This document shows, piece after piece, positions 1 through 8,721 of a stretch of DNA of 58,265 nt (positions within the stretch are counted from its first letter, which is position 1; the number at the start of each line of letters is the position of its first letter). This DNA is from Flavobacteriales bacterium CG_4_9_14_3_um_filter_40_17. Its GTDB lineage: Bacteria; Bacteroidota; Bacteroidia; Flavobacteriales; Flavobacteriaceae. Below the pieces are notes generated by a model that made no database searches, was not told the origin of the DNA, and was given only the letters and a program-made list of their open reading frames with translations. The DNA is taken from assembly GCA_002790195.1 (NCBI GenBank), contig PFUR01000071.1:2365-60629 (forward strand), written 5' to 3'. A program made the position numbers and the translations under genes.

Positions 1-76
1 GTTTATATTTTTGGTGCATAGATTTCCAAAAATTTCACCAAACCTTAAAAAACCCTATTTTTGTCAAAAAACAATC

Positions 77-898
77 ATGGCACTACGCAAATGGGAAACG
101 ATTAAAACCTACTCAGACATCCTGTTCGAATATTTTGAAGGCATTGCCAAAATCACCATCAACCGCCCGGAAGTGTATAACGCTTTTCGCCCCGAAACAA
201 ACTTTCAGATGCTCGACGCCATTGATTGTTGCAAAGAGCGAACCGACATTGATGTGGTGGTATTCACCGGTATTGGCGACAAGGCTTTTTGCAGTGGCGG
301 CGACCAAAACGTGAAAGGCACTGGCGGCTACATTGGCGAAGACGGCGTGCCGAGGCTCAACGTGCTCGACTTGCACAAAAAAATCAGGGAAATCCCCAAA
401 CCGGTTATCGCTATGGTCAACGGCTACGCTATCGGCGGCGGGCATGTGTTGCATGTGGTCTGCGACCTCACCATCGCCTCCGAAAATGCTATCTTCGGCC
501 AAACCGGCCCCAAAGTAGGCAGTTTTGACGGTGGTTTCGGATCTTCTTATCTCGCACGCCATGTGGGGCAGAAAAAAGCCCGCGAAATCTGGTTTTTGTG
601 CCAACAGTATTCTGCACAAGAAGCACTTGAAATGGGTATGGTAAACAAAGTTGTACCACTTTCTGCACTCGAAGATACTGTGGTCAAATGGTGCAAAATC
701 ATGCAGCAAAGAAGCCCATTGGCGTTGCGTATGATCAAACGGTGCTTGAACGCCGAACTCGATGGGCAACACGGCCTGATGCAGCTCGCTGGCGATGCCA
801 CCCTGATGTATTACCTGACTGAAGAAGCACAAGAAGGTAAACGCGCTTTTTTGGAAAAAAGAGCCCCCGATTTCAAACAATACCCTAAATTTCCGTAA
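77..898 (+). CDS. menB: 1,4-dihydroxy-2-naphthoyl-CoA synthase
   Basis: Crotonase-fold enzyme that closes the second ring of the menaquinone precursor, converting o-succinylbenzoyl-CoA to 1,4-dihydroxy-2-naphthoyl-CoA in the cytoplasm. The 273-residue product begins [10 protein letters not shown], carries the CoA-binding/oxyanion stretch [11 protein letters not shown], the [10 protein letters not shown] loop and the family-typical ending [11 protein letters not shown]. The reading frame is open upstream to position 11, but the ATG at 77 fits the usual MenB start. menA follows after 26 bp, so the two form a menaquinone operon; other men genes are not in the window. Family identity is secure. 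Confidence 0.96.
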   Translation: MALRKWETIKTYSDILFEYFEGIAKITINRPEVYNAFRPETNFQMLDAIDCCKERTDIDVVVFTGIGDKAFCSGGDQNVKGTGGYIGEDGVPRLNVLDLHKKIREIPKPVIAMVNGYAIGGGHVLHVVCDLTIASENAIFGQTGPKVGSFDGGFGSSYLARHVGQKKAREIWFLCQQYSAQEALEMGMVNKVVPLSALEDTVVKWCKIMQQRSPLALRMIKRCLNAELDGQHGLMQLAGDATLMYYLTEEAQEGKRAFLEKRAPDFKQYPKFP

Positions 899-924
899 CT
901 ACACCAGAAAAATCCTTCCCTTCG

Positions 925-1833
925 ATGAACCAAAAAACAAAAACATGGCTGTCGGCCGCTCGTCTGCGGACTCTTCCGCTTTCGGTTTCCGGCATTTTGG
1001 CCGGCAGCGCTATGGCATACCGTGCCGGATATTTTGACCGTACAGTTTTTGTGTTGGCCTTGCTTACCACTGTCAGTTTTCAGGTGTTGTCGAATTTTGC
1101 CAATGATTATGGCGATGGGGTAAAAGGCACCGACAACGATCGTAGAATCGGCCCGGCCCGAGCACTCCAAAGTGGTTTGTTGACGGCTAAAGAACTCAAA
1201 AACGGCATCGTGGGCATGGTGCTGCTCTCCCTTCTTTTGTCTGTTTGGGTCGTCATCGAAGCTTTCGGGGAAAAATATTGGTCCTTTTCGCTTTTGTTTA
1301 TTGGCTTGGCAATTGGCTCTGTGGTGGCCGCTATCAAATATACAGTTGGCGACAAAGCCTATGGTTATCAAGGCTTGGGAGATGTGTTTGTCTTTCTCTT
1401 TTTTGGGTTGCTGGCTGTCGTGGGCAGCTATTTTTTGTTTGCTAAAACTATCGAAACCCGGGTGTTCTTTCCCGCAACCGCAATCGGGCTTTTGAGTACC
1501 GGCGTGTTGCACCTCAACAACATGCGCGACCGCATTCCGGATGCCTCAGCGGGGAAAAATACGCTGGCCGTACTCTTGGGTGCAAAAAAAGCCAAGTATT
1601 ATCACACTTTTCTCATCCTCGGGGCAATGGTTGCCATGCTGGTTTTTGTTTTGATTGAGTTTGAAAGTTATGCGGATTGGCTTTTTATGATAGCCTTTAT
1701 CCCGATGGCGATTCATCTGAAAACGGTTTTGAAAAATCAGGTTTCAAAAAATTTAGATCCTGAATTGAAAAAATTGGCACTCAGCACTTTTTTGTTGGCT
1801 TTGCTGTTTGCGGTAGGGTTGGTTTGGGGGTGA
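925..1833 (+). CDS. menA: 1,4-dihydroxy-2-naphthoate polyprenyltransferase
   Basis: Integral-membrane UbiA-family enzyme that attaches the isoprenoid tail to dihydroxynaphthoate, the step after MenB (following thioester hydrolysis) in menaquinone synthesis. The 302-residue protein opens with a typical MenA N-terminus (TWLSAARLRTLPLSVSGI), has the first aspartate motif NDYGDGVKGTDND near residues 55-70 and a second polar loop (NNMRDRIPDASAGKNTLA) that is the MenA version of the second prenyl-diphosphate site. About eight hydrophobic segments are visible. It lies 26 bp downstream of menB in the same direction. Confidence 0.95.
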   Translation: MNQKTKTWLSAARLRTLPLSVSGILAGSAMAYRAGYFDRTVFVLALLTTVSFQVLSNFANDYGDGVKGTDNDRRIGPARALQSGLLTAKELKNGIVGMVLLSLLLSVWVVIEAFGEKYWSFSLLFIGLAIGSVVAAIKYTVGDKAYGYQGLGDVFVFLFFGLLAVVGSYFLFAKTIETRVFFPATAIGLLSTGVLHLNNMRDRIPDASAGKNTLAVLLGAKKAKYYHTFLILGAMVAMLVFVLIEFESYADWLFMIAFIPMAIHLKTVLKNQVSKNLDPELKKLALSTFLLALLFAVGLVWG

Positions 1834-1853
1834 AAACAGGCTCATATTAACCG

Positions 1854-1865
1854 TTATCGCGATAA
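1854..1865. promoter_or_regulatory. Perfect 12-bp palindrome, possible operator
   Basis: TTATCGCGATAA is a perfect inverted repeat ending 55 bp before the start of the decayed antitoxin gene. Type II antitoxins usually repress their own promoter through such palindromes, so this may be the relic operator. That role is inference; a chance palindrome is possible. Confidence 0.35.
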
Positions 1866-1920
1866 ATTAGGTGTGATTTTATGTCAATAAATATAGTGCT
1901 TTTGGTTAAAATAGGTTGAA

Positions 1921-2160
1921 ATGAAAATCGAGATTCAACGTAAAAATATTGTTCACAGAATTTTAGAGGTTCAAAACTCAAAACTGCTAAATAAAATTGA
2001 GGAGTTGTTGGATACTGAAACTTGTTCGTATAGAGCAGAAGGGAAACTACTTTTAAAAAAGGAATAAACAAATTATCTAAAGCAAATTATGATAGCTTCG
2101 GATTCAGTAGAAGAGGGTTATGATACGAATTCGGTGAGTGAGAAAATTGTCAGGAGATGA
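1921..2160 (+). pseudogene. Decayed type II antitoxin-like gene
   Basis: Reading from the ATG at 1921 gives MKIEIQRKNIVHRILEVQNS and onward, the helical style of small Bacteroidota antitoxins paired with RelE/ParE toxins. An in-frame TAA at 2065-2067 interrupts the frame after 48 codons, where the sense would read KKE-(stop)-TNYLKQI. Beyond it the same frame stays open for 30 more codons to a TGA at 2158-2160, which overlaps the toxin ATG in the ATGA arrangement typical of these operons. One C-to-T change (CAA to TAA) would explain the stop. The alternative is a real 48-residue protein. Confidence 0.6.
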
Positions 2161-2448
2161 AAGCTGTCATTTGGTCTGAAAACTCCGTTCAATCCATGCA
2201 AAGTGTATATGGTTTTATTCATGTAAGATGCCCCGAAATGCGGAACATGTTATTGACACCTTGTTTGATATCGGTGATGATCTGAATAAATTTCCTGAGA
2301 GAAATCCAAAAGATCCTATTTTCAATTCAAATAAAATAAGGTTTTTTCCAAAATGCAATTTTAAGATTGTACATCGCATTGAAAAAAAAAATCTATACAC
2401 TCGATTTTTTTTTCAACTCGACAAGATTTAGATAAGTTTTTCCTTTAA
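2157..2448 (+). pseudogene. Frameshifted RelE/ParE-family toxin remnant
   Basis: Three reading-frame pieces join into one RelE/ParE-like toxin. The ATG at 2157 begins MKAVIWSENSVQSMQSVYGFI. A frameshift near 2216-2228 moves to the frame reading NAEHVIDTLFDIGDDLNKFP and then NFKIVHRIEKKNLYTRFF. A second shift in a run of nine T at about 2404-2412 moves to the frame ending RQDLDKFFL and a TAA at 2446-2448. These blocks match the usual toxin order: an N-terminal WSE..., a helix with DTLFDLGD, KIVYRI and a terminal RQ.P.KL-like tail. The toxin is therefore probably inactive, unless the homopolymer shift is a sequencing error. Confidence 0.7.
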
Positions 2449-2482
2449 AATCAAATAGATTAACTTTGTCAAAACAGTCAGG

Positions 2483-2719
2483 ATGAAAACTGCAGAAGAC
2501 TATCAACACCTTTACACAGGCTCAGCCGTTTTGTGTCTGGGAATGAAAAATGCGTTGCAAGAACGAGGCATCAATGCAGTTACCAAAGACGAGTTTGAAT
2601 CGGCTCGGTTGGGCGGTTTTGGCAGTCTCCCGGATATGCAGGATTTGTTTGTGAGAGCTGACGAGATGGAAATCGCAACGGAGGTGAAAAATGTTTTTCT
2701 GCAAGAATTAAAATATTAA
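2483..2719 (+). CDS. DUF2007-like small protein
   Basis: A 78-residue cytoplasmic protein with no signal peptide or membrane segment. Its pattern (YTGSAVLCLGMKNALQERGI, a KDEFESARLGGF turn, then LFVRADEMEIATEV) resembles the DUF2007 'putative signal transducing protein' fold, a small ferredoxin-like domain of unknown role. It ends 3 bp before the convergent end of the ABC-F gene. No function can be assigned; a protein-binding or sensing role is sometimes proposed for the family but nothing here tests it. Confidence 0.7.
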   Translation: MKTAEDYQHLYTGSAVLCLGMKNALQERGINAVTKDEFESARLGGFGSLPDMQDLFVRADEMEIATEVKNVFLQELKY

Positions 2720-2722
2720 TTT

Positions 2723-4354
<1,632 letters not shown>

Positions 4355-4374
4355 TCAAAATTTTTTTAGGTTTG

Positions 4375-4382
4375 CAAAAGTA
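4375..4382 (-). promoter_or_regulatory. Putative -7 box for the ABC-F gene
   Basis: Read on the minus strand this is TACTTTTG followed by C, matching the Bacteroidota -7 consensus TAnnTTTGC, about 23 bp upstream of the ABC-F start. I see no clear -33 TTG at the usual 19-21 bp spacing, so this is a partial match. Confidence 0.4.
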
Positions 4383-4412
4383 AGCAATTTTAGAGGCTTT
4401 GCGGGTGCTACA

Positions 4413-4432
4413 TGTTAAAATTTAATTTAACA
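4413..4432. promoter_or_regulatory. Palindrome TGTTAAA-N6-TTTAACA
   Basis: A perfect 7-bp inverted repeat with a 6-bp spacer sits in the shared upstream region of the ABC-F gene and the divergent thioredoxin-fold lipoprotein gene. Its right arm is part of the first of three TTAACAGC direct repeats. It could be a regulator-binding site; the regulator is unknown. Confidence 0.35.
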
Positions 4433-4458
4433 GCCATTTAACAGCGATACTTAACAGC
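4427..4458 (+). repeat. Three TTAACAGC direct repeats
   Basis: TTAACAGC occurs at 4427-4434, 4438-4445 and 4451-4458, start-to-start spacings of 11 and 13 bp, close to one helical turn each. The last copy ends 6 bp before a -7-like box at 4465. The layout suggests an operator for the downstream lipoprotein gene, by inference only. Confidence 0.45.
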
Positions 4459-4464
4459 TTCATA

Positions 4465-4472
4465 TACTTTTG
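4465..4472 (+). promoter_or_regulatory. Putative -7 box for the lipoprotein gene at 4510
   Basis: TACTTTTG matches TAnnTTTG and lies 37 bp before the ATG at 4510. No TTG is visible at the standard -33 position; that place is occupied by the TTAACAGC repeats, which would fit a regulated promoter needing an activator. Confidence 0.4.
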
Positions 4473-4509
4473 TTTACTTAGTAGTTAAGTATAAATTTAA
4501 TTTGATTGA

Positions 4510-5910
4510 ATGAGAATACTCTTACCTTCATATTTTCTCTTGTTTGTTTTGTTCGCCTGCAATAAAAAATCCGATTCGAATAAAGACGTTTACTTTGGTG
4601 GAGTCGTCATCAATCCGTATGACGAATGGGTCTATCTTTTTGAAGGCGAAAAAGTTATTGACTCGGTTTCGTTGAATGAGGACAACACTTTCATGTTTCA
4701 CTTTAAAGAAATACCCATGGGTTTGTACCGATTTGTTGTCAAACCTGAATACCAGTATGTATTTTTTGAACCCGGAGACAGTTTGATGGTTTATCTCAAT
4801 ACTTTAGACTTTGATGAATCGTTGGTTTTCTCTGGTGATGGAAATGAGAAAAATAATTTTCTGTCCGAGATTTTCCTGCAAAATGAAAAAGAAACAGACA
4901 AAATCATCAGTTTTTATCAGTTGTCCGCCCATGATTTTGTGCGTAAAATGGATTCTTTAAGAACGATTAAAATGGTTGAATTGAGCAAATTGAAAAGCGA
5001 AATAGCAATATCCGAACGTTTTGAAAAAGTGGCAATCGGGAGTATAAATTTTATAAATTTCAGAGCAAGAGAACTCTATCCGTTCATCAACGCTACTCAC
5101 ATAGAGACGGGTTCGCTAAACTTACCGAAAAGCTATTACGACTTTCGTAAAGAAGTCAGTATGGACGACACCATCTTCATGTCCTATTATTCGTACAAAA
5201 AGTATTTGGTTTCATATTTGAATAACGTTTCCTACTTCAAATGTTTGGCCGATTGCAAAAGCCAACCCATTTCTTCTAAATTTTCAGTACACCACAATCT
5301 GCATAAATTGTCATTGATAGACAGCCTAGTTATCAATCCGGCTATCAAAGACATGTTACTTCAAGATAGTGCGGTTTCTTTTCTTATCAATGAAGAAGAC
5401 AGCTCATCCTTGAGCGTATTTATAAGCAAATTTGATAAAATTGTTCGGAATCAGCGAATAAAAAAGGAGATTGATGTGTTGGCAGAAAACGTATCAAGAA
5501 TATCCAAAGGGAGCAATCTACCCGAAATTTGGGTAGTTAATGCGAAAGGTGAAAGCATCAACCTAACACAAGTGTTGAAAGGGCATGAAGCTGTCATCTG
5601 TTTTTGGGATTCGAATTTAATTGGGCATTTCAAAAACGAACATGAAAAAATAGCAACGTTCAAACAAGATTATCCAAAAATAAAATTCATAGCCATCAGT
5701 ACTTCAACTAACCACGAGCAATGGCTGGGCGAGATTTCAGACAACAGATTGGATGTGAATACAGAATTCAGGGCACTCGATTTCAAAAAATTATCCGAGG
5801 ATTTGGTGATTAAAAACATCACAAAAACCTTTCTAATCAATGCTGACGGAACCATCAAAGACTCGTCCCTCAATTTTTTTGACCCTGCTTTTGAGACTTT
5901 TTTGAAATAA
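4510..5910 (+). CDS. Thioredoxin-fold (TlpA-like) lipoprotein lacking CxxC
   Basis: A 466-residue lipoprotein: the signal peptide ends in LFAC with lipid-attachment Cys17, so it sits in the periplasm on a membrane. Residues about 28-110 resemble the beta-rich N-terminal domain often found before TlpA domains (DUF4369-like). The middle is helical. Residues about 335-466 read as a thioredoxin/TlpA fold (a WVVNAKGESINL start, AVICFWDSNL, KFIAIST, TKTFLINADGTI). The redox motif WCxxC is replaced by W366-D-S-N-L, so disulfide chemistry is not expected. It is convergent with the DUF3810 gene, 2 bp apart. Role unknown; a binding or scaffold function is more likely than a reductase. Confidence 0.8.
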   Translation: MRILLPSYFLLFVLFACNKKSDSNKDVYFGGVVINPYDEWVYLFEGEKVIDSVSLNEDNTFMFHFKEIPMGLYRFVVKPEYQYVFFEPGDSLMVYLNTLDFDESLVFSGDGNEKNNFLSEIFLQNEKETDKIISFYQLSAHDFVRKMDSLRTIKMVELSKLKSEIAISERFEKVAIGSINFINFRARELYPFINATHIETGSLNLPKSYYDFRKEVSMDDTIFMSYYSYKKYLVSYLNNVSYFKCLADCKSQPISSKFSVHHNLHKLSLIDSLVINPAIKDMLLQDSAVSFLINEEDSSSLSVFISKFDKIVRNQRIKKEIDVLAENVSRISKGSNLPEIWVVNAKGESINLTQVLKGHEAVICFWDSNLIGHFKNEHEKIATFKQDYPKIKFIAISTSTNHEQWLGEISDNRLDVNTEFRALDFKKLSEDLVIKNITKTFLINADGTIKDSSLNFFDPAFETFLK

Positions 5911-5912
5911 AT

Positions 5913-6971
5913 TTACTTTTCGATTTGGCCGTAAGCAACCACCAATCCGACAACATAATTGTAACTTTTGATGCCTTGTTTTTGTTGGTTTGCTTTGAGA
6001 TAAGTGTCAAAAGTTTTTGCAAAAACCGGCTCAAAAGGGTTTTCGTATTTCTTCCAAAAATCAATGGATTCCTGGTAGTTTTTAAGGATTCCTTTGTTTA
6101 CTTTTTTTAAGTGATATTCGAAACTTTTAGGGTCGCGCCGGGCAAGTTCGTTTAAGCAATAGCGCAAGGCAAAAGTGTAACCAGCGTAGCGAAAATAGGC
6201 ATTTGGATGATGGATGGCTCCCAAATACCCCACAAAATTAGCTTCGTTTTCTGCCGCATAACCCAATTGATGCGCTTGTTCGTGCAAAACGGTGATGGGC
6301 ATTTTATTCAACGGCATGATGCCGCCCACCTGTGCTTCGTTGGTAATCGGATTCAAGTAACCACTAAATCCCATGTAAGTGAGTGGTGTGCTGTAAGTTG
6401 ATGTCTTGAGGTTTGGCCGGGTGAGTCTAAATTGTGGCAGCGATTCAGACAAAGATTGATATCCCAAAAAAGAACGTTTATAAATTTCGCCCCTTTCATA
6501 GGGAATATCGACCCGGAGGGTGTCGTTTTTTGCTAAAAGAATTTGCAACGTGTTGCTGTTTTCTGTCAAAAATCCAATGGTTTTTTCAAGTTGTTCGGTA
6601 CTGTATTCAGGATTGATTTGCATTGATTTGTGAATCGGAAGCCGGTAATAATTAAATCCCCAAAACGTCAAGAAAAGCGCATAGACAACTGTTACGGAAA
6701 CCAAAATAACAGAGAAAAACCACTTTGGCTTCCGGTAGGCATCTTTAAAATGAAGTACGAACCAACGAATCACCAAAACAACCGAGAAGATGTAGATGAA
6801 ATCGCCGAACGAAAATGGCAGCCAACCGAAAATCGTGCGCAATCCGGCGGAGAGAACCGGATAAATGCCCTTGCTGTAATAGGATTCGACTAATTCGGGA
6901 AACAGCGAAATCATTCGCGTGCCGAAAATCATGGCAACAAACAATAAGAAGAAATAACGTGTGTGCTTCAA
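5913..6971 (-). CDS. DUF3810 membrane protein with HExxH motif
   Basis: A 352-residue protein with three hydrophobic segments in the first 110 residues (about 6-25, 55-75, 87-108) followed by a soluble domain. That domain holds HEQAH at 230-234 and a downstream ENEAN at 241-245, the pattern of a gluzincin-type zinc metallopeptidase. This arrangement matches the DUF3810 family, widespread in Bacteroidota and of unknown substrate. Topology suggests the catalytic domain is attached to the inner membrane. It stands between a lipoprotein gene and porX, with 161 bp to porX. Confidence 0.85.
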   Translation of the reverse strand: MKHTRYFFLLFVAMIFGTRMISLFPELVESYYSKGIYPVLSAGLRTIFGWLPFSFGDFIYIFSVVLVIRWFVLHFKDAYRKPKWFFSVILVSVTVVYALFLTFWGFNYYRLPIHKSMQINPEYSTEQLEKTIGFLTENSNTLQILLAKNDTLRVDIPYERGEIYKRSFLGYQSLSESLPQFRLTRPNLKTSTYSTPLTYMGFSGYLNPITNEAQVGGIMPLNKMPITVLHEQAHQLGYAAENEANFVGYLGAIHHPNAYFRYAGYTFALRYCLNELARRDPKSFEYHLKKVNKGILKNYQESIDFWKKYENPFEPVFAKTFDTYLKANQQKQGIKSYNYVVGLVVAYGQIEK

Positions 6972-7009
6972 AATTTACTATTTATCAGTCTCGAATGTCA
7001 GTTAAATCT

Positions 7010-7080
7010 AAAGAATCGAAAAAATCGTTAATCTTCAATCTTCTATCGTAATTCACAATTCGTAATTCATAATCACCCAT
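7010..7080. repeat. AT-rich degenerate intergenic repeat
   Basis: The spacer between porX and the DUF3810 gene contains near-tandem copies of an AATTC-rich unit: GTAATTCACAATTCG followed by GTAATTCATAATC. Simple repeats of this kind are common in Bacteroidota intergenic DNA. No coding potential is seen. Confidence 0.4.
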
Positions 7081-7132
7081 CGTTTTCCCCACAAATTACA
7101 AATCTAACATATCTTCTCAATATTTTAATACT

Positions 7133-8686
7133 TCATTTCGGTTCCAAAATCACAAACGGTATGATGACTTCTTCCAAAGAAATGCCACCGTGTTGGTATG
7201 AGTTTTTGTAGTAATTCACATAGTGGTTAAAATTGTTCGGATAGGCCAAAAACAAATCGGACTTGGCAAAAATATAGGAGCTGCTCATATTGGTTGTCGG
7301 CAAGCGGATGTCTTTCGGATTTTTGATGGCATACACATCTTTGTTGTCATAGGTCAGGCTTCGCCCGGTTTTGTAGCGGAGGTTGAGGCTGGTTTCGCGG
7401 TCGCCGACCACCTTGGTAGGCGTTTTCACGTTGATGGTGCCGTGGTCGGTGGTTATGATAAGCTGGAAATTCATCTTTTGTGCCTGTTGGATAATGTCTA
7501 TCAGAGGTGAGTTTTTAAACCAACTCAAGGTCAGTGAACGATAGGCTTTATCATTGGATGCCAATTCTTTGATAACTTCCGTTTCGGTTTTTGCGTGGGA
7601 AAGCATATCGACAAAGTTGTACACCAACACCGAAAGATCAAACTCTTTTTGTTCGGAGAATTTTTCCGCAAATTTTTTGGCAAAATACAAGTTGGTTACT
7701 TTGGTGTAATGATGTTTGATGTTGTTGAGGCCCAATCGTTTGATTTGGTGTGTGAGCAACTCGTTTTCAAACAAATTTTTCCCGCCTTCCTCCACGTCAT
7801 TTTTCCAATATTGGGGATACAGTTTTTCGATTTCCGAAGGCATCAATCCGGCAAAAATCGCATTTCTAGCATATTGAGTGGCCGTGGGAAGGATGCTGAA
7901 AAAGGTTTTTTCCTCCATTTTTTTATAATAAGGGGCGATGGTCGATTCGATCACTTTCCATTGGTCATAACGGAGGTTGTCTATCACAACCATCAAGACG
8001 GGCTTGCCCTTTTTGATTTCCGGCACGGCATATTCCCTGAAAACCGTGTGCGACATCACCGGGCTGTTTTTGGGATTGTCAAACCAGTTTTTATAATTTT
8101 TTTCGATGAATTTGAAGAATTGCAGATTGGCTTCATGCTTTTGGGATTCGAGTATTTCTACCATCGAATTGTCTTCGATGTCTTCGAGCTCTATTTCCCA
8201 ATAAATCAATTTTTGATACAATGAACTCCATTCTTCAAACGAATTCACCGATGCCAATTCAATGGCAATATTTCTGAATTCCTGCCGATAGTTTGAAGCT
8301 GTTTTTTCAGAAACCAAACGGGTGTGGTGCAGATTCTTTTTTAAAGTCAATAAAATCTGGTTTGGGTTAACCGGCTTGATGAGGTAGTCGGCTATTTTTG
8401 AACCGATTGCATCGTCCATGATGAGCTCTTCCTCACTTTTGGTAATCATCACCACCGGGATCAAATTTTTGATTTCTTTGATTTCAGACAGTGTTTCCAA
8501 ACCCGAAAGGCCGGGCATGTTTTCATCCAAAAAAACAATGTCAAAATCTTGTTTTTTAATTTCTTCAATGGCTTCCGCACCGCTTTCGCAGGTGTGCACC
8601 AAATAACCTCTTTGTTCGAGAAAGATGATGTGCGGTTTGAGAAGGTTTACCTCATCATCTACCCAAAGTATCTTAATTGGATTCAT
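7133..8686 (-). CDS. porX: PorX, response regulator with PglZ phosphatase domain
   Basis: A 517-residue two-domain regulator required for type IX secretion gene expression and gliding in studied Bacteroidota. Residues 1-125 are a CheY-like receiver with acidic pocket D10/D11, phospho-acceptor D54 (FLDENMPG) and K83 (ITKSEEE). The rest is an alkaline-phosphatase-superfamily PglZ domain with LMVVIDNLRYDQW, LVYNFVDMLSH and IITTDHGT metal-site motifs. Known PorX proteins pair with histidine kinase PorY and the sigma factor SigP; PorX of some species hydrolyses oligoadenylates. No porY, sigP or structural por gene is in this window. The protein has no output DNA-binding domain. Confidence 0.95.
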   Translation of the reverse strand: MNPIKILWVDDEVNLLKPHIIFLEQRGYLVHTCESGAEAIEEIKKQDFDIVFLDENMPGLSGLETLSEIKEIKNLIPVVMITKSEEELIMDDAIGSKIADYLIKPVNPNQILLTLKKNLHHTRLVSEKTASNYRQEFRNIAIELASVNSFEEWSSLYQKLIYWEIELEDIEDNSMVEILESQKHEANLQFFKFIEKNYKNWFDNPKNSPVMSHTVFREYAVPEIKKGKPVLMVVIDNLRYDQWKVIESTIAPYYKKMEEKTFFSILPTATQYARNAIFAGLMPSEIEKLYPQYWKNDVEEGGKNLFENELLTHQIKRLGLNNIKHHYTKVTNLYFAKKFAEKFSEQKEFDLSVLVYNFVDMLSHAKTETEVIKELASNDKAYRSLTLSWFKNSPLIDIIQQAQKMNFQLIITTDHGTINVKTPTKVVGDRETSLNLRYKTGRSLTYDNKDVYAIKNPKDIRLPTTNMSSSYIFAKSDLFLAYPNNFNHYVNYYKNSYQHGGISLEEVIIPFVILEPK

Positions 8687-8691
8687 ATGCT

Positions 8692-8699
8692 TATATTTG
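8692..8699 (+). promoter_or_regulatory. Putative -7 box for the HD hydrolase gene
   Basis: TATATTTG matches TAnnTTTG and ends 22 bp before the TTG start at 8722, a normal distance for a short leader. A TTG lies at 8677-8679 but only 12 bp away, so the -33 element is doubtful. Confidence 0.35.
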
Positions 8700-8721
8700 T
8701 TTTTAAATTGACGAATTCACT

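Noticed and set aside
113-880. Long minus-strand open frame (255 codons) opposite menB
   Set aside because: It mirrors the codon structure of menB, has no recognisable domain, and the plus strand has a full MenB.
811-1512. 233-codon minus-strand open frame opposite menB and menA
   Set aside because: It spans two confident genes and carries no domain signal.
1847-2071. 74-codon minus-strand open frame in the menA downstream region
   Set aside because: It is the complement of the antitoxin-like frame, which has better family resemblance and operon context.
7595-8224. 209-codon plus-strand open frame opposite porX
   Set aside because: Antisense shadow of a secure gene; phenylalanine-rich composition is what the complement of a charged protein gives.
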